Shown: positions 8,456 through 16,223, numbered from the stretch's first letter. The stretch: 51,195 nucleotides of DNA from Longimicrobium sp. (GCF_036388275.1 NZ_DASVSF010000052.1:1-51195), one strand, 5' to 3'. Notes: a model not told the origin generated them from the letters alone. A program made the numbers and translations.

Positions 8456-9359
8456 CGGCCCGCTCCTGCACGGGGATGCGAAAAACCCGCGCGGCGTTGC
8501 GCCACATCATCCCCTCGCGTTCGTCGTCCGTGGTCTCGAGCTTGGCGGCGAACGCCAGGTAGCTGCCCATGTCGGAGATGGGCCAGTCGGTGCCGAACAT
8601 CAGCTTCGATGGATTGTTGATGAAGGCCAGGGCCTCGTCGATCTTTCCGGTCACCATCCGCTCGTACCGCGGCTCGAAGGTGCCCAGGGTGAGGCCCGAG
8701 ATGTCGCCCAGCACGTTCTCGTTCTTGTACACCACTTCCATGGCGTCGACGAACCAGGGATTGCCCATGTGGCAGAGGACGAAGGTGACCTCGCGAAAGT
8801 CCACGGCCACGTCGTCCACCTCCATCGGGTGCGTGTAGCGAACCTTGGCCTTGGGGTTGAAGGTGTCGCCCGTGTGCACCATCACCGGCACGTCGAAGTC
8901 GCCCGCCAGCTCGTAGATGGGGTGCACCACGCGGTCGTACAGGTGAAAGGGCTGGTAGCCGGGATACAGCTTGAGCCCCTTGATGCGCCGCGTTTCCAGC
9001 AGCCGGCGCAGGTGCATCACCTGGTCGCTTCCCAGGTGCGGCACGCTCACGCCGGCCACCACGCTGACGCGCGGGTCTCCCTCCATCAGATCAAGCAGCT
9101 CGTCCGTACTGGGCCGGTCGGCGTTGACGGTGTACGACGAGAGCACCACCGCGTGCTGCACGCCGTTGGCGTCCATGTCGGCGTGCAGCTGCGCGTAGCG
9201 TTCGGCCAGCGAAACGGGCTGGCTTTCGACGTAGCGGTTGAGGTGCGTGTGGCAGTCGATGATCAACGTGGTCCGGGTTGCGGGTGCGGGCTGGTTGGCT
9301 GGCAGGGAGCGTACCACCCTCGCAAGGGTGGGCCGGGGAGTGGATGCGGGATGGGGCAC
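8448..9359 (-). CDS. Amidohydrolase family protein (TIM-barrel metal hydrolase)
   Basis: 303-residue protein of the PF04909 amidohydrolase type. Visible signatures are the metal-binding start IIDCHTHLNRY, a central MVHTGDTFNP, VLCHMGNPW, and the terminal MFGTDWPISDMG with the conserved Asp. These enzymes hydrolyse or decarboxylate small molecules; the substrate here is unknown. The start is a GTG at 9359 with GGTGGA upstream. A shorter start close to LIIDCHTH (TTG at 9266) would fit family length better but lacks a ribosome site. Divergent from the carbonic anhydrase gene and overlapping the GNAT gene by eight bases. Confidence 0.85.
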   Translation of the reverse strand: MPHPASTPRPTLARVVRSLPANQPAPATRTTLIIDCHTHLNRYVESQPVSLAERYAQLHADMDANGVQHAVVLSSYTVNADRPSTDELLDLMEGDPRVSVVAGVSVPHLGSDQVMHLRRLLETRRIKGLKLYPGYQPFHLYDRVVHPIYELAGDFDVPVMVHTGDTFNPKAKVRYTHPMEVDDVAVDFREVTFVLCHMGNPWFVDAMEVVYKNENVLGDISGLTLGTFEPRYERMVTGKIDEALAFINNPSKLMFGTDWPISDMGSYLAFAAKLETTDDEREGMMWRNAARVFRIPVQERADG

Positions 9360-9416
9360 GCGCTATGTTGTCCACCAACCGCGAGGGATGGATACCACCG
9401 ACCGACAGCAGACAGG

Positions 9417-10061
9417 ATGCGCGTGCTGAACCGCCTTCTTACGCAGAACCGCGAATGGGCGCAGTCGATGACGGACCGCGACCCGGAGTTCTTTTCGCGG
9501 CTGTCGAACACGCAGTCGCCCGAGTACCTGTGGATCGGCTGCGCCGACAGCCGGGTGCCGGCCAACGAGATCGTGAACCTGCTTCCGGGCGAGCTGTTCG
9601 TGCACCGCAACGTGGCCAACGTGGTGGTGCACACCGATCTCAACTGCCTGTCGGTGCTGCAGTTCGCCGTCGACGTGCTGCAGGTGAAGCACGTGATCGT
9701 CACCGGCCACTACGGGTGCGGCGGCGTGCGGGCCGCGCTGCAGAACATGAAGCTGGGGCTGATCGACAACTGGCTGCGGCACGTGCAGGACGTGCGCGAC
9801 AAGCACTGGGAGCGCCTGGAGCCCCTGTCGGACGACGAGCGCCTGGACCGCATGTGCGAGCTGAACGTGATCGAGCAGGCCTCCAACGTCTGCCAGACCA
9901 CCATCGTGCAGGACGCGTGGGCGCGCGGCCAGGAGCTGTCGGTGCACGGGTGGATCTACCGCCTGCAGGACGGCGTCATCCGCGACCTGAAGATGACCAT
10001 CACGAACCCCGACGAGCTGCTGCCCGTGCGCGACGCCGCCGTGGAGCGGCTGGGGGGATAG
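9417..10061 (+). CDS. can: Beta-class carbonic anhydrase
   Basis: Interconverts CO2 and bicarbonate in the cytoplasm. The 214-residue product shows the full set of zinc and active-site residues: Cys42, Asp44 and Arg46 in CADSRVP, and His98 and Cys101 in TGHYGCGG. This is the same spacing and numbering as the Escherichia coli Can enzyme. The ATG at 9417 fits the family N-terminus MRVLNRLLTQNREW; the frame is open upstream through antisense of other genes. It is divergent from the amidohydrolase with only 57 bases between. A small palindrome (CCGCCGG/CCGGCGG, 10124-10144) follows. Confidence 0.95.
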   Translation: MRVLNRLLTQNREWAQSMTDRDPEFFSRLSNTQSPEYLWIGCADSRVPANEIVNLLPGELFVHRNVANVVVHTDLNCLSVLQFAVDVLQVKHVIVTGHYGCGGVRAALQNMKLGLIDNWLRHVQDVRDKHWERLEPLSDDERLDRMCELNVIEQASNVCQTTIVQDAWARGQELSVHGWIYRLQDGVIRDLKMTITNPDELLPVRDAAVERLGG

Positions 10062-10174
10062 GCTTCCGCCGGGTGGATGGAACGCGGGCGCGCCCGGCGT
10101 GGTACGCCGGAAACCGATCCACGCCGCCGGTTTCCCTCCGGCGGTATCCATCCAGCTCCTTCCGGGAGAGCCAC

Positions 10175-10735
10175 ATGATCCGAAACCTGGTGAGTCTCGC
10201 AGTCCTCTCCATCGCACTGTCCGCGCAATCCGCATCCGCCCAGCTCTCCTCCAACCCGCCGGCGCGCTCCGACGGCCGCGGCTTTTCGCTGGGAATGACG
10301 CTGAGCGGCAGCAGGCTGAGCTCGGCCGTGGAGCAGGGCGCAACCCCCACCCGGAGCGGCCTGGGGCTGACGCTTCGCTACGGCGTCAGCGAAAAGGTGT
10401 CGGCCTTTCTGCGGTACGATTACGGCTACCAGCACGGGCAGACGGCGCTGGGCGCGCGCTACACCTTTGGTGATGCATCGCAGCGCCTGCGGCCGTACGT
10501 GGAGGCAGCCGCCAGCCGCGGCGTGATGGTGGATGGCGACCGCCACGGCGTGGGTGCCGGCATCGTCGCCGGCGCGGGCCTGGAGTACTCGCTGAGCCGC
10601 CGCGTGGCGCTGGATGTGGGCCTGTCGCACTCCGCCGGGCGGTTCTCCCGGATGGTGGCCCCGCACCAGGACCTCGGGCGCGGCAATGGATACTCGTCCA
10701 CCGGCCTGAACGTGGGCTTCAGGCTGCGGCTGTAG
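10175..10735 (+). CDS. Small outer-membrane beta-barrel protein
   Basis: 186-residue protein with a Sec signal peptide (MIRNLVSLAVLSIALSAQSASA, cleavage after ASA). It then alternates amphipathic strands (FSLGMTLSGSRL, GLGLTLRYGV, VSAFLRYDYGY) and ends in GLNVGFRLRL, a typical barrel-assembly C-terminus. It resembles the OmpA/opacity-like porin fold families; no peptidoglycan-binding domain follows. Function unknown. A GGGAGAG ribosome site precedes the ATG, and a rho-independent terminator follows 30 bases after the stop. Confidence 0.8.
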   Translation: MIRNLVSLAVLSIALSAQSASAQLSSNPPARSDGRGFSLGMTLSGSRLSSAVEQGATPTRSGLGLTLRYGVSEKVSAFLRYDYGYQHGQTALGARYTFGDASQRLRPYVEAAASRGVMVDGDRHGVGAGIVAGAGLEYSLSRRVALDVGLSHSAGRFSRMVAPHQDLGRGNGYSSTGLNVGFRLRL

Positions 10736-10764
10736 AAAAACCCATCATCGGCGGATCACCCCAG

Positions 10765-10797
10765 CCCCGGACGCGCACCCGCGCGTGCGGGGTTTTT
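10765..10797 (+). terminator. Rho-independent terminator after the barrel gene
   Basis: Inverted repeat with core ACGCGC/GCGCGT extended by CCCCG/CGGGG, loop ACCC, followed immediately by TTTTT. Confidence 0.8.
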
Positions 10798-11029
10798 GCT
10801 CGGGTCGAACGTCGACGGAACGGTGCATGGCCAGCCAAGGACGCGTGAATACGGCCATAGACGAGAGATTCCGCAGGAGAACAGACCCCGCCGGCATGGC
10901 CGGAGCCGCGACTCGCACGCTGGCGTCAAGTGTAGCTCCACAAAGGACTTCCGCCAGTGCCGAACTGCAGCTATCGTGTGGAGCACGGTTCGGCACTCGG
11001 ACCGCCGCGGAGGTGTTCAACATCGAGGA

Positions 11030-11335
11030 ATGGACGTGTCGCCGATCATTCTGACAGAGATTTCGGGTACGAAGCGGCGTCTGCGCTTCCGAGACGGAGC
11101 CCGGGCTTTTCCCGTCGCCCAAGCGGACGGTCAACTGCTGGTGGTTCACGACGCCGAGTTGGACATCCACGCCTACGGCCAGACCTGCGCCGATGTGCGC
11201 TCCGACCTCGTGGAGCAGATCGAAATGATGTGGCTGGAGTACGCGGAGGCAGACGAGGCGCAGCTTACCCCGGGTGCTGCGTCGCTCGGCAGACTGCTTC
11301 GCGAACGGCTGGCCGTGCAGGGTGACGATGCGTAA
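11030..11335 (+). CDS. Hypothetical protein, likely partner/antitoxin of the HicA-like gene
   Basis: 101-residue acidic protein starting MDVSPIILTEISGTKRR, with an LVVHDAELDIHAYG segment and a helical C-terminus. I do not recognise a family. Its last eight bases overlap the start of the HicA-like gene, the usual layout of a toxin-antitoxin or two-subunit pair, and the small acidic character fits an antitoxin. The start is uncertain: a GGAGG lies 15-20 bases upstream of the ATG at 11030. About 230 bases upstream of it (10798-11029) hold nothing I can identify. Confidence 0.6.
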   Translation: MDVSPIILTEISGTKRRLRFRDGARAFPVAQADGQLLVVHDAELDIHAYGQTCADVRSDLVEQIEMMWLEYAEADEAQLTPGAASLGRLLRERLAVQGDDA

Positions 11336-11597
11336 GCAGATCGACGTAGAGGCGGCTCTCCGGCGGAAAGGATTTCGCCAGGTAGACACGCACCACCGCT
11401 ACTTCGTATATCACACCCAATCAGGGCTCAAGTCCAGGATCAGGACGAAGACGAGCCACGGTGGGCGGGATCTCAACTTCTCGCTTCTTGCGCACATGGC
11501 AAAGCAGTGCGGAGTTTCCCGGAACGAGTTTCTGGATCTAGTCGATTGCCCTCTCGACCAGCAAACGTACGAGAAAAAGGTGGCGGGCAGCCTCTGA
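11328..11597 (+). CDS. HicA-like / YcfA-type small protein
   Basis: 89-residue basic protein. The pattern LRRKGFRQVDTHHRYFVYH, then SRIRTKTSHG, then LAHMAKQCGVSRNEFLDLVD and CPLDQQTYEKK matches a widespread HicA/YcfA-like family. It has a double-stranded-RNA-binding-like fold in which the His of the TSHG region is a candidate catalytic residue. If it is a toxin it would cleave or bind RNA. It is coupled by an eight-base overlap to the preceding gene. Toxicity is inference only; related small proteins are often annotated as hypothetical. Confidence 0.65.
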   Translation: MRKQIDVEAALRRKGFRQVDTHHRYFVYHTQSGLKSRIRTKTSHGGRDLNFSLLAHMAKQCGVSRNEFLDLVDCPLDQQTYEKKVAGSL

Positions 11598-11703
11598 GCG
11601 TTACCCGCACATTCATCGATCCCCCTCTCGAATGGCACTGCAACCCTGCCGCGAATGCGGGGCAAGCGTCAGCACCGGGGCTGTGTTCTGCCCGCGCTGC
11701 AGT

Positions 11704-12036
11704 GTTCTGCAGCCGCTCGTCGTCCATGGTGAAGCCCTTCACCAGGTATTCGCGCAGCCGCTCCGTGGCCCACTGCCGAAACTGCATCCCGCGGGCGGAG
11801 CGCACGCGGTAGCCCACGGCGAGGATGGTGTCGAGGCTGTAGTGCTCGATGGACCGCGTGACGCGGCGTTGCCCTTCCGTTCGAACTATTCGGAATTTCC
11901 GAACATTTGCGTTTTCCGCCAACTCGCCTTCGGCGTACAGCGCTTTCAGGTGCTCGTTGATGGCGGGAACGGTCACCTGAAACAGCTCCGCCATCAGCGC
12001 CTGGCTCAGCCACAGCGTCTCGTCGTGAACCGGCAT
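11704..12036 (-). pseudogene. Truncated RhuM-family gene remnant
   Basis: On the minus strand, 111 codons from an ATG at 12036 read HDETLWLSQALMAELF, then VPAINEHLKALYAEGEL, RKFRIV, TILAVGYRVRSARGMQFRQW and LREYLVKGFTMDDERLQN. This is the conserved N-terminal half of virulence RhuM family proteins, normally about 330 residues. Upstream residues and the whole C-terminal part are missing: after DERLQN the frame continues into unrelated sequence. No stop or frameshift interrupts the remaining block, so decay was by end deletion. It is convergent with the HicA-like gene and abuts the SDR gene. Confidence 0.75.
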
Positions 12037-12108
12037 TCCACGCGTGCCCGGCCCGGTGATTGCCACGCGATGGGCGCTCATCCGCCACTGCCAAGGGAGA
12101 TCGACGGA

Positions 12109-12876
12109 ATGCTGCTGAACGGAAAGGTGGCGCTGGTGACCGGCGCCTCGCGGGGGATTGGCGCGGCGATCGCGCAGGAGATGGCGGCGCACGGGGCCGC
12201 CGTGGGCGTCAACTACTTCCAGAGCCCCGGCGCGGCGGCCGAGGTGGTGTCGTCCATCCAAGGCGCGGGCGGCCGGGCCGTGGCGCTGGCGGCCGACGTG
12301 CGCGATCCGGCGGCCGTGCGGGCGATGGCGGACCGGCTGGCGGAGGCGTTCGGCGGCGTGGACGTGCTCGTCAACAACGCGCTTTTCAACTATCGCTTCG
12401 ATCCCGTCGCCAACCCGCGCTTCGAGATGATGGAGTGGGGCGGCTTCCAGGAGCAGATCGACGGCACGGTGCGCGCCGCCGTGAACACCTGCCAGGCCGT
12501 GCTTCCCCACTTCCGATCGCGCGGCGGCGGGCGCATCGTGAACATCCTCACCAACCTGATCACCCATCCCGTGGTGCAGTACCACGCCTACACCACGGCC
12601 AAGAGCGCCCTGCTGGGCTTCAGCCGCAACCTGGCGGCGGAGCTGGGGCCGGAGAACGTCACGGTGAACATGATCGCCGGCGGGCTGATCATGACCACGG
12701 CGGCGTCGGAGCCCACCACGCCCGAGGTGCAGGAGATCGTGCGCGGCGCCACGCCCCTGCGCCGCCTGGGCGAGCCGCACGACATTGGCCGCGCGGTCGT
12801 GGCGCTGGCGTCGGACCTGATGGGCTTCGCCACGGGGCAGTACGTGGCCCTGGACGGCGGCCTGACCATGCCCTGA
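12109..12876 (+). CDS. SDR-family oxidoreductase (FabG-like)
   Basis: 255-residue short-chain dehydrogenase with the NAD(P)-binding TGASRGIG, the NNA strand (VLVNNALF), and the YxxxK active site (Tyr161, Lys165 in YTTAK). The C-terminus GFATGQYVALDGGLTMP is typical of FabG-type reductases. The catalytic Ser position, 13 residues before Tyr161, appears to be Thr148. The start at 12109 has AAGGGAGA upstream. Expected to reduce a ketone or oxidise an alcohol; substrate unknown. A 42-base near-copy of its 3' end lies at 14932. Confidence 0.9.
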   Translation: MLLNGKVALVTGASRGIGAAIAQEMAAHGAAVGVNYFQSPGAAAEVVSSIQGAGGRAVALAADVRDPAAVRAMADRLAEAFGGVDVLVNNALFNYRFDPVANPRFEMMEWGGFQEQIDGTVRAAVNTCQAVLPHFRSRGGGRIVNILTNLITHPVVQYHAYTTAKSALLGFSRNLAAELGPENVTVNMIAGGLIMTTAASEPTTPEVQEIVRGATPLRRLGEPHDIGRAVVALASDLMGFATGQYVALDGGLTMP

Positions 12877-13000
12877 CGCAGAGGGCTGCGCCGCCGCCCC
12901 TTTCAGGACGTGAAGATCCCGCTATTGACGGCCCCCGGGGAGGGAACTTACGTATGGGACACGCTCTGATCGCGCGTCCCCCTCCCCCCACCTGGCCCGC

Positions 13001-14068
13001 GTGCAACCCCTCCCGACCTACCCGCCCAGGAGGAACCCCGCCCGCCACTGGGCCGCGGCGCTGCTGGTCGGCGGCATGGCCGCGTGTTCCGAGGCCGAGG
13101 CCGGCCCCCAGGCGTGGCCCACGCGCACGCTGGACGAGGTGGTACGCTGGGGGCCGGAAATCCGGCTGCAGGAAAGCGAAACGGTGATCACCGTGGCGCC
13201 CGTGCTTCACCACGATCCGGGGGGCGGGTTCCTGGTGGCCGACCGCCGCGAAGCGCAGGGCCGGCTGTACGACCCGGCCGGGCGGCTGCGGGGCCAGTTC
13301 GGCGCACGGGGAAAGGGACCCGGCGAGTTCGACGGGCTGGTGGCGGCGCTGCGGCTTTCGTCGCGCGAAATCGCCGCCGTCGACATTTCGGGGAAGCTGG
13401 CGCTCTACGACTCGTCGGGGGCGCGCCTGCTGCGCACCTGGCAGACCGGAGTCATGCCGCTGTACGACGCCGAGGTCGTCGGCGACTCCCTGCTCCTGCT
13501 GGTGGGCCGGGGCCGTGACAAGGCCGGTCCGCTGCTGCACGTGTTCCATCCCCGCACGGGGCGCGTGCTCCGTCGCTTCCATCCCGACCCCGGCTCGCCC
13601 GGGATGGCCCGCGGAAGCTCCATGACGGCGGGCTTCGCCGACGCCACCGTGTACGGCGACACCATCGCCCTCGTGCACTCGCTCAGCGACACCCTTTCGC
13701 TGTTCTCTCCCACGGGTGTGCCGCTGGGCCGGATCGCCATCCCCTTTCAGCATTTCCGCTCTCCACCCGCCAACATGCCGCGGCGGCCCACGCGCGAGCA
13801 GACGCACGCCTGGCTCAGCACCTTTTCGCTCGCCTCGCACGCATTCCGGACGGCTGACGGCGGCTGGCTGATCCAGTACCAGGACCGGGACGGCCCGGCC
13901 ATCCACTGGCGGCTGCTGCGCATGTCGGCCGGCGGCCGGCGGCTCTTCGAACTGCGAGACACGCCGCAGCTGCTGGCCACCGATCCGGAGAGCGGTTTGC
14001 TCCATTTCGTCCATCCTGCCTCGGAGGTGCCCAGCGTATGGGCCGTCGCGCAACTAAGGCCGCGCTGA
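13001..14068 (+). CDS. Six-bladed beta-propeller-like lipoprotein
   Basis: 355-residue protein with twin Arg in the n-region, a short hydrophobic stretch and lipobox GMAAC, so probably membrane-anchored and outside the cytoplasm. The body has repeated strand patterns GGGFLVADRREAQGRLYDP, IAAVDISGKLALYDSSG and LSLFSPTGVPLGRI, plus GARGKGPGEFDG, a motif typical of NHL-like six-bladed propellers (PF17170-type). The start is a GTG at 13001; the first ATG in frame would fall within the lipobox. Its 3' end overlaps the redoxin gene by 31 bases. A TTGACG at 12925 may be a -35 element but lacks a good -10. Ligand unknown. Confidence 0.75.
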   Translation: MQPLPTYPPRRNPARHWAAALLVGGMAACSEAEAGPQAWPTRTLDEVVRWGPEIRLQESETVITVAPVLHHDPGGGFLVADRREAQGRLYDPAGRLRGQFGARGKGPGEFDGLVAALRLSSREIAAVDISGKLALYDSSGARLLRTWQTGVMPLYDAEVVGDSLLLLVGRGRDKAGPLLHVFHPRTGRVLRRFHPDPGSPGMARGSSMTAGFADATVYGDTIALVHSLSDTLSLFSPTGVPLGRIAIPFQHFRSPPANMPRRPTREQTHAWLSTFSLASHAFRTADGGWLIQYQDRDGPAIHWRLLRMSAGGRRLFELRDTPQLLATDPESGLLHFVHPASEVPSVWAVAQLRPR

Positions 14069-14562
14069 TCGCCACCGGCCTGGCCCTGGCCGCGCTGGCG
14101 ACGGTGGCGGTCACGGGCCGGGCGCGGGCCGCCCCGGTACCCGGCGACACGTTTCCGATCGCGGCCGGAAAACCCGGGCAGCCGGTGATCGCCTGGGTGT
14201 TCCGGACCGAGGACTACCTGACCTGCGCCGCCCCGGCGGCCGAGCTGCGGCGGGTGCAGGCGTCGCATCCGGAGGTGGCCGTGGTCGCGGTGGCCGTGGG
14301 GGCGACGCACCAGGGGTGGGTTCCGGCGTTCTTCCGCCGCGAGCGGGTGAAGGCCGAGCTGGCCTTCCTGGACAGGTCGGCCTATCGCGACCGGTTCGGA
14401 GCGGCGCGAACGCCGGCGATGTACCTGCTGAAGGACGGCAGGATCGAACGGATCTTTTTTGCGGGCGACTCGGAGTCGCGCGTGGCGGGGCGCCTGGCGG
14501 GCATCCGTCCGGCGCTGCGGGAAGCATTGGCGGGGCAGGGCGGGACGGGGGAAGCGCAATGA
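14038..14562 (+). CDS. Thioredoxin-like (redoxin) exported protein with a single active-site-region Cys
   Basis: 174-residue protein with an N-terminal membrane or signal segment (TKAALIATGLALAALATVAV) ending ARA. A thioredoxin fold follows: entry strand IAWVFRTEDYLTCAAPAAEL, central VAVVAVAVGA, and cis-Pro strand RTPAMYLLKDGRIERIF. Only one Cys (in YLTCAAP) occupies the active-site loop where a CxxC would be expected, so it is more likely a thiol relay, peroxiredoxin-like protein or binding protein than a classic disulfide reductase. It overlaps the propeller gene and precedes the Cys-rich peptide gene by 40 bases, suggesting one transcript. Confidence 0.72.
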   Translation: MGRRATKAALIATGLALAALATVAVTGRARAAPVPGDTFPIAAGKPGQPVIAWVFRTEDYLTCAAPAAELRRVQASHPEVAVVAVAVGATHQGWVPAFFRRERVKAELAFLDRSAYRDRFGAARTPAMYLLKDGRIERIFFAGDSESRVAGRLAGIRPALREALAGQGGTGEAQ

Positions 14563-14602
14563 CCGTGAGGTTCTTTTTCACTACTCGTGACCAGGATACC
14601 CA

Positions 14603-14791
14603 ATGATCTCCAAGCTGAAGCGGGCACGCTGGATCATCGTGGCGGCTGCAGGGCTGCTGGGCGGCATCGGTTGGGCCGCGGACCGCGCGTACGCCGTCGA
14701 GGGCGAGGGTTCGGAGCTGCAATACTGGGTGGACGGGAGCGGCGGGTACTGCGGCGGGAAGTGCAACCCCTCCAACGGAGCCTGCTGCTGA
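14603..14791 (+). CDS. Small Cys-rich secreted peptide
   Basis: 62-residue product with a basic N-terminus (MISKLKRARW), a hydrophobic stretch (IIVAAAGLLGGIGWAA), and a plausible signal-peptidase site after AYA. The predicted mature tail has about 31 residues and ends GGYCGGKCNPSNGACC, with four Cys. The layout recalls the NVEALA peptides of Bacteroidota, which are also secreted, Cys-bearing and encoded next to six-bladed propeller lipoproteins; homology is not established. AGGATA precedes the ATG. The adjacent redoxin-like gene suggests the Cys residues are oxidised or otherwise processed. Natural product, toxin or structural peptide are all open. Confidence 0.65.
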   Translation: MISKLKRARWIIVAAAGLLGGIGWAADRAYAVEGEGSELQYWVDGSGGYCGGKCNPSNGACC

Positions 14792-14804
14792 GCCGCTGAC
14801 GGGG

Positions 14805-14859
14805 GTACGGCAGGCCGCGCATCCGCTTCCCCCGCCGCCGTCGCGGCGGCCTGCCGTAC
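14805..14859 (+). terminator. Long hairpin with competing inner stem
   Basis: A perfect 14-base inverted repeat (GTACGGCAGGCCGC at 14805-14818 and its complement at 14846-14859) encloses a second stem GCCGCCG/CGGCGGC (14834-14850). The two share 14846-14850 and cannot both form. It starts 13 bases after the Cys-peptide stop. There is no T-tract, so it may act as an attenuator or as mRNA 3'-end protection. Confidence 0.5.
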
Positions 14860-14876
14860 GCCATGCTGACGAAAAC

Positions 14877-14909
14877 GCGGGGCGGAGCACACGTCGTGCT
14901 CCGCCCCGC
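14877..14909 (-). terminator. Perfect hairpin, T-tract on the minus strand
   Basis: Fourteen-base perfect stem (GCGGGGCGGAGCAC and its complement, loop ACGTC) followed on the minus strand by GTTTTC. No minus-strand gene is present nearby to be terminated, so it may be a relic or act bidirectionally. Confidence 0.5.
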
Positions 14910-14931
14910 CGCCCGTCCGATCATGACTCCG

Positions 14932-14973
14932 GCCACGGGCCAGTACGTGGCCCTGGACGGCGGGCTGATGCCC
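14932..14973 (+). pseudogene. Fragment of an SDR gene 3' end
   Basis: The bases encode ATGQYVALDGGLMP and nearly duplicate 12829-12873 of the intact SDR gene, with three substitutions and a three-base deletion. No other SDR motif surrounds it. It is a gene scar left by duplication, recombination or deletion of a paralogue between the Cys-peptide gene and the membrane-protein gene. Confidence 0.7.
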
Positions 14974-15117
14974 GGTGCCCGCCGAAACGGATACGATGGC
15001 ACGCCTTTGTCCTGCATGAAGGCTACGGCCCAGGGGAGTTCGTGCTGCCTCGTGGACTTGTGGTCCCGTTCCTCACACGTCCGTGCCCACCTTTTTGGAC
15101 GAACAGGAGACGCGCCG

Positions 15118-15570
15118 TTGGAGCACCTGTCTTTTTTCGCGATGGTCCTGGCGGCGGGGGCCGCGTTCGCGCAGCTGGAAATTCAGATCGAGGGAACGGC
15201 GGGGTGGGCCGCCGCCCTGCCCACCTGGCGCGTGGAGAACCGCTGGACGCGCCTGTTCTTCAGCGCCCGCCCGCTGACCGGCTACCACTTCTACGTGCAC
15301 GTCTTCGTCACCCTGGTGGTTCACCTGCCGTTCGCGCTGGGCTTCGCGGCGCCTACGTGGAAGGGCGAGGCGCGCATCGTGGCTTGGCTGATCCTGTTCT
15401 GGGTGGCGGAAGACTTCCTGTGGTTCGTGATGAACCCCGCCTTCGGCCTGCGGAAGTTCCGGCGGCAGCACATCTGGTGGCACGCGCCCACGTGGGTGTG
15501 GATCATGCCGCGCGACTACTGGGTGTTCACCCCCATTGCGGCCGCCCTGTACCTGTGGAGCCACCGCTAG
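15118..15570 (+). CDS. Uncharacterised four-helix membrane protein
   Basis: 150-residue protein with hydrophobic segments at about 5-20, 60-78, 85-103 and 133-148. It has many aromatic residues and a conserved-looking centre (NRWTRLFFSARPLTGYHFYVH, then RRQHIWWHAPTW). The start is a TTG at 15118: AGGAGA sits seven bases upstream and the predicted first helix begins right after it, whereas upstream in-frame codons run through the SDR scar. Function not recognised. His and Trp clusters could bind a metal or cofactor, but this is speculative. Confidence 0.65.
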   Translation: MEHLSFFAMVLAAGAAFAQLEIQIEGTAGWAAALPTWRVENRWTRLFFSARPLTGYHFYVHVFVTLVVHLPFALGFAAPTWKGEARIVAWLILFWVAEDFLWFVMNPAFGLRKFRRQHIWWHAPTWVWIMPRDYWVFTPIAAALYLWSHR

Positions 15571-15676
15571 ACGCCGAACCGCGGGCGACCCGGTGCGCCG
15601 CCGTTACGCGCGGGTGCCTTGCCCGTTGCCCCAGGCGCCCAGATTCACCTCCGTACCAGAACCCGGAGAGGAATCG

Positions 15677-16201
15677 ATGACCGCGTGGATCATCAGGCTT
15701 CACTCGCACGACGAACGGGCGCTTCACGCCCTGGTTCTCCGCCGCCGCCGGCCCCTGGACACCGCCATGCGTGTGCTCACGCACGCCGGGGACGCGTGGG
15801 CCACCATCGCGCTGGCGCTGGCGCTGCTGCTGGCCCCCGATGCCGCGGTGCGCGCGGGGGGCGCCCTGGCTGCGTGGGCGCTCGTCCTTTCGCACGTGGG
15901 CGTGCAGGTGCTCAAGCGCACCGTCTCGCGGGCGCGGCCCTCCATGCCCGTGGGGTGCAGCGCGCTGGTGCACGCACCCGACCGGTTCAGCTTTCCTTCC
16001 GGCCACGCGGCTGCCTCGCTTTCCGTGGCGCTGGGGCTGCTCTCCATCGTCTCCCCATCGGTGGGCGTGGCACTGGTGGCCCTCGCGCTGGTGGTCGGGA
16101 TCTCCCGGTGCTACCTGGGCGTCCACTATCCCGGCGACGTGGTGGCCGGCTGGGCGCTCGCCCTCCTGGGCCACATGGCGGGTGCCGCGCTTCTGGGCTG
16201 A
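15677..16201 (+). CDS. PAP2-superfamily membrane phosphatase
   Basis: 174-residue integral membrane protein with all three acid-phosphatase motifs in order: KRTVSRARPS (KxxxxxxRP), FPSGHAA (PSGH) and SRCYLGVHYPGD (SRxxxxxHxxxD), with hydrophobic helices between. Such enzymes dephosphorylate lipid phosphates, for example undecaprenyl pyrophosphate or phosphatidate, on the periplasmic face. The ATG at 15677 has GGAGAGGA upstream. A strong hairpin (16224-16254) follows, shared with the convergent GAF gene. Confidence 0.9.
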   Translation: MTAWIIRLHSHDERALHALVLRRRRPLDTAMRVLTHAGDAWATIALALALLLAPDAAVRAGGALAAWALVLSHVGVQVLKRTVSRARPSMPVGCSALVHAPDRFSFPSGHAAASLSVALGLLSIVSPSVGVALVALALVVGISRCYLGVHYPGDVVAGWALALLGHMAGAALLG

Positions 16202-16223
16202 GGAACATGACTGGACGCGCAAC

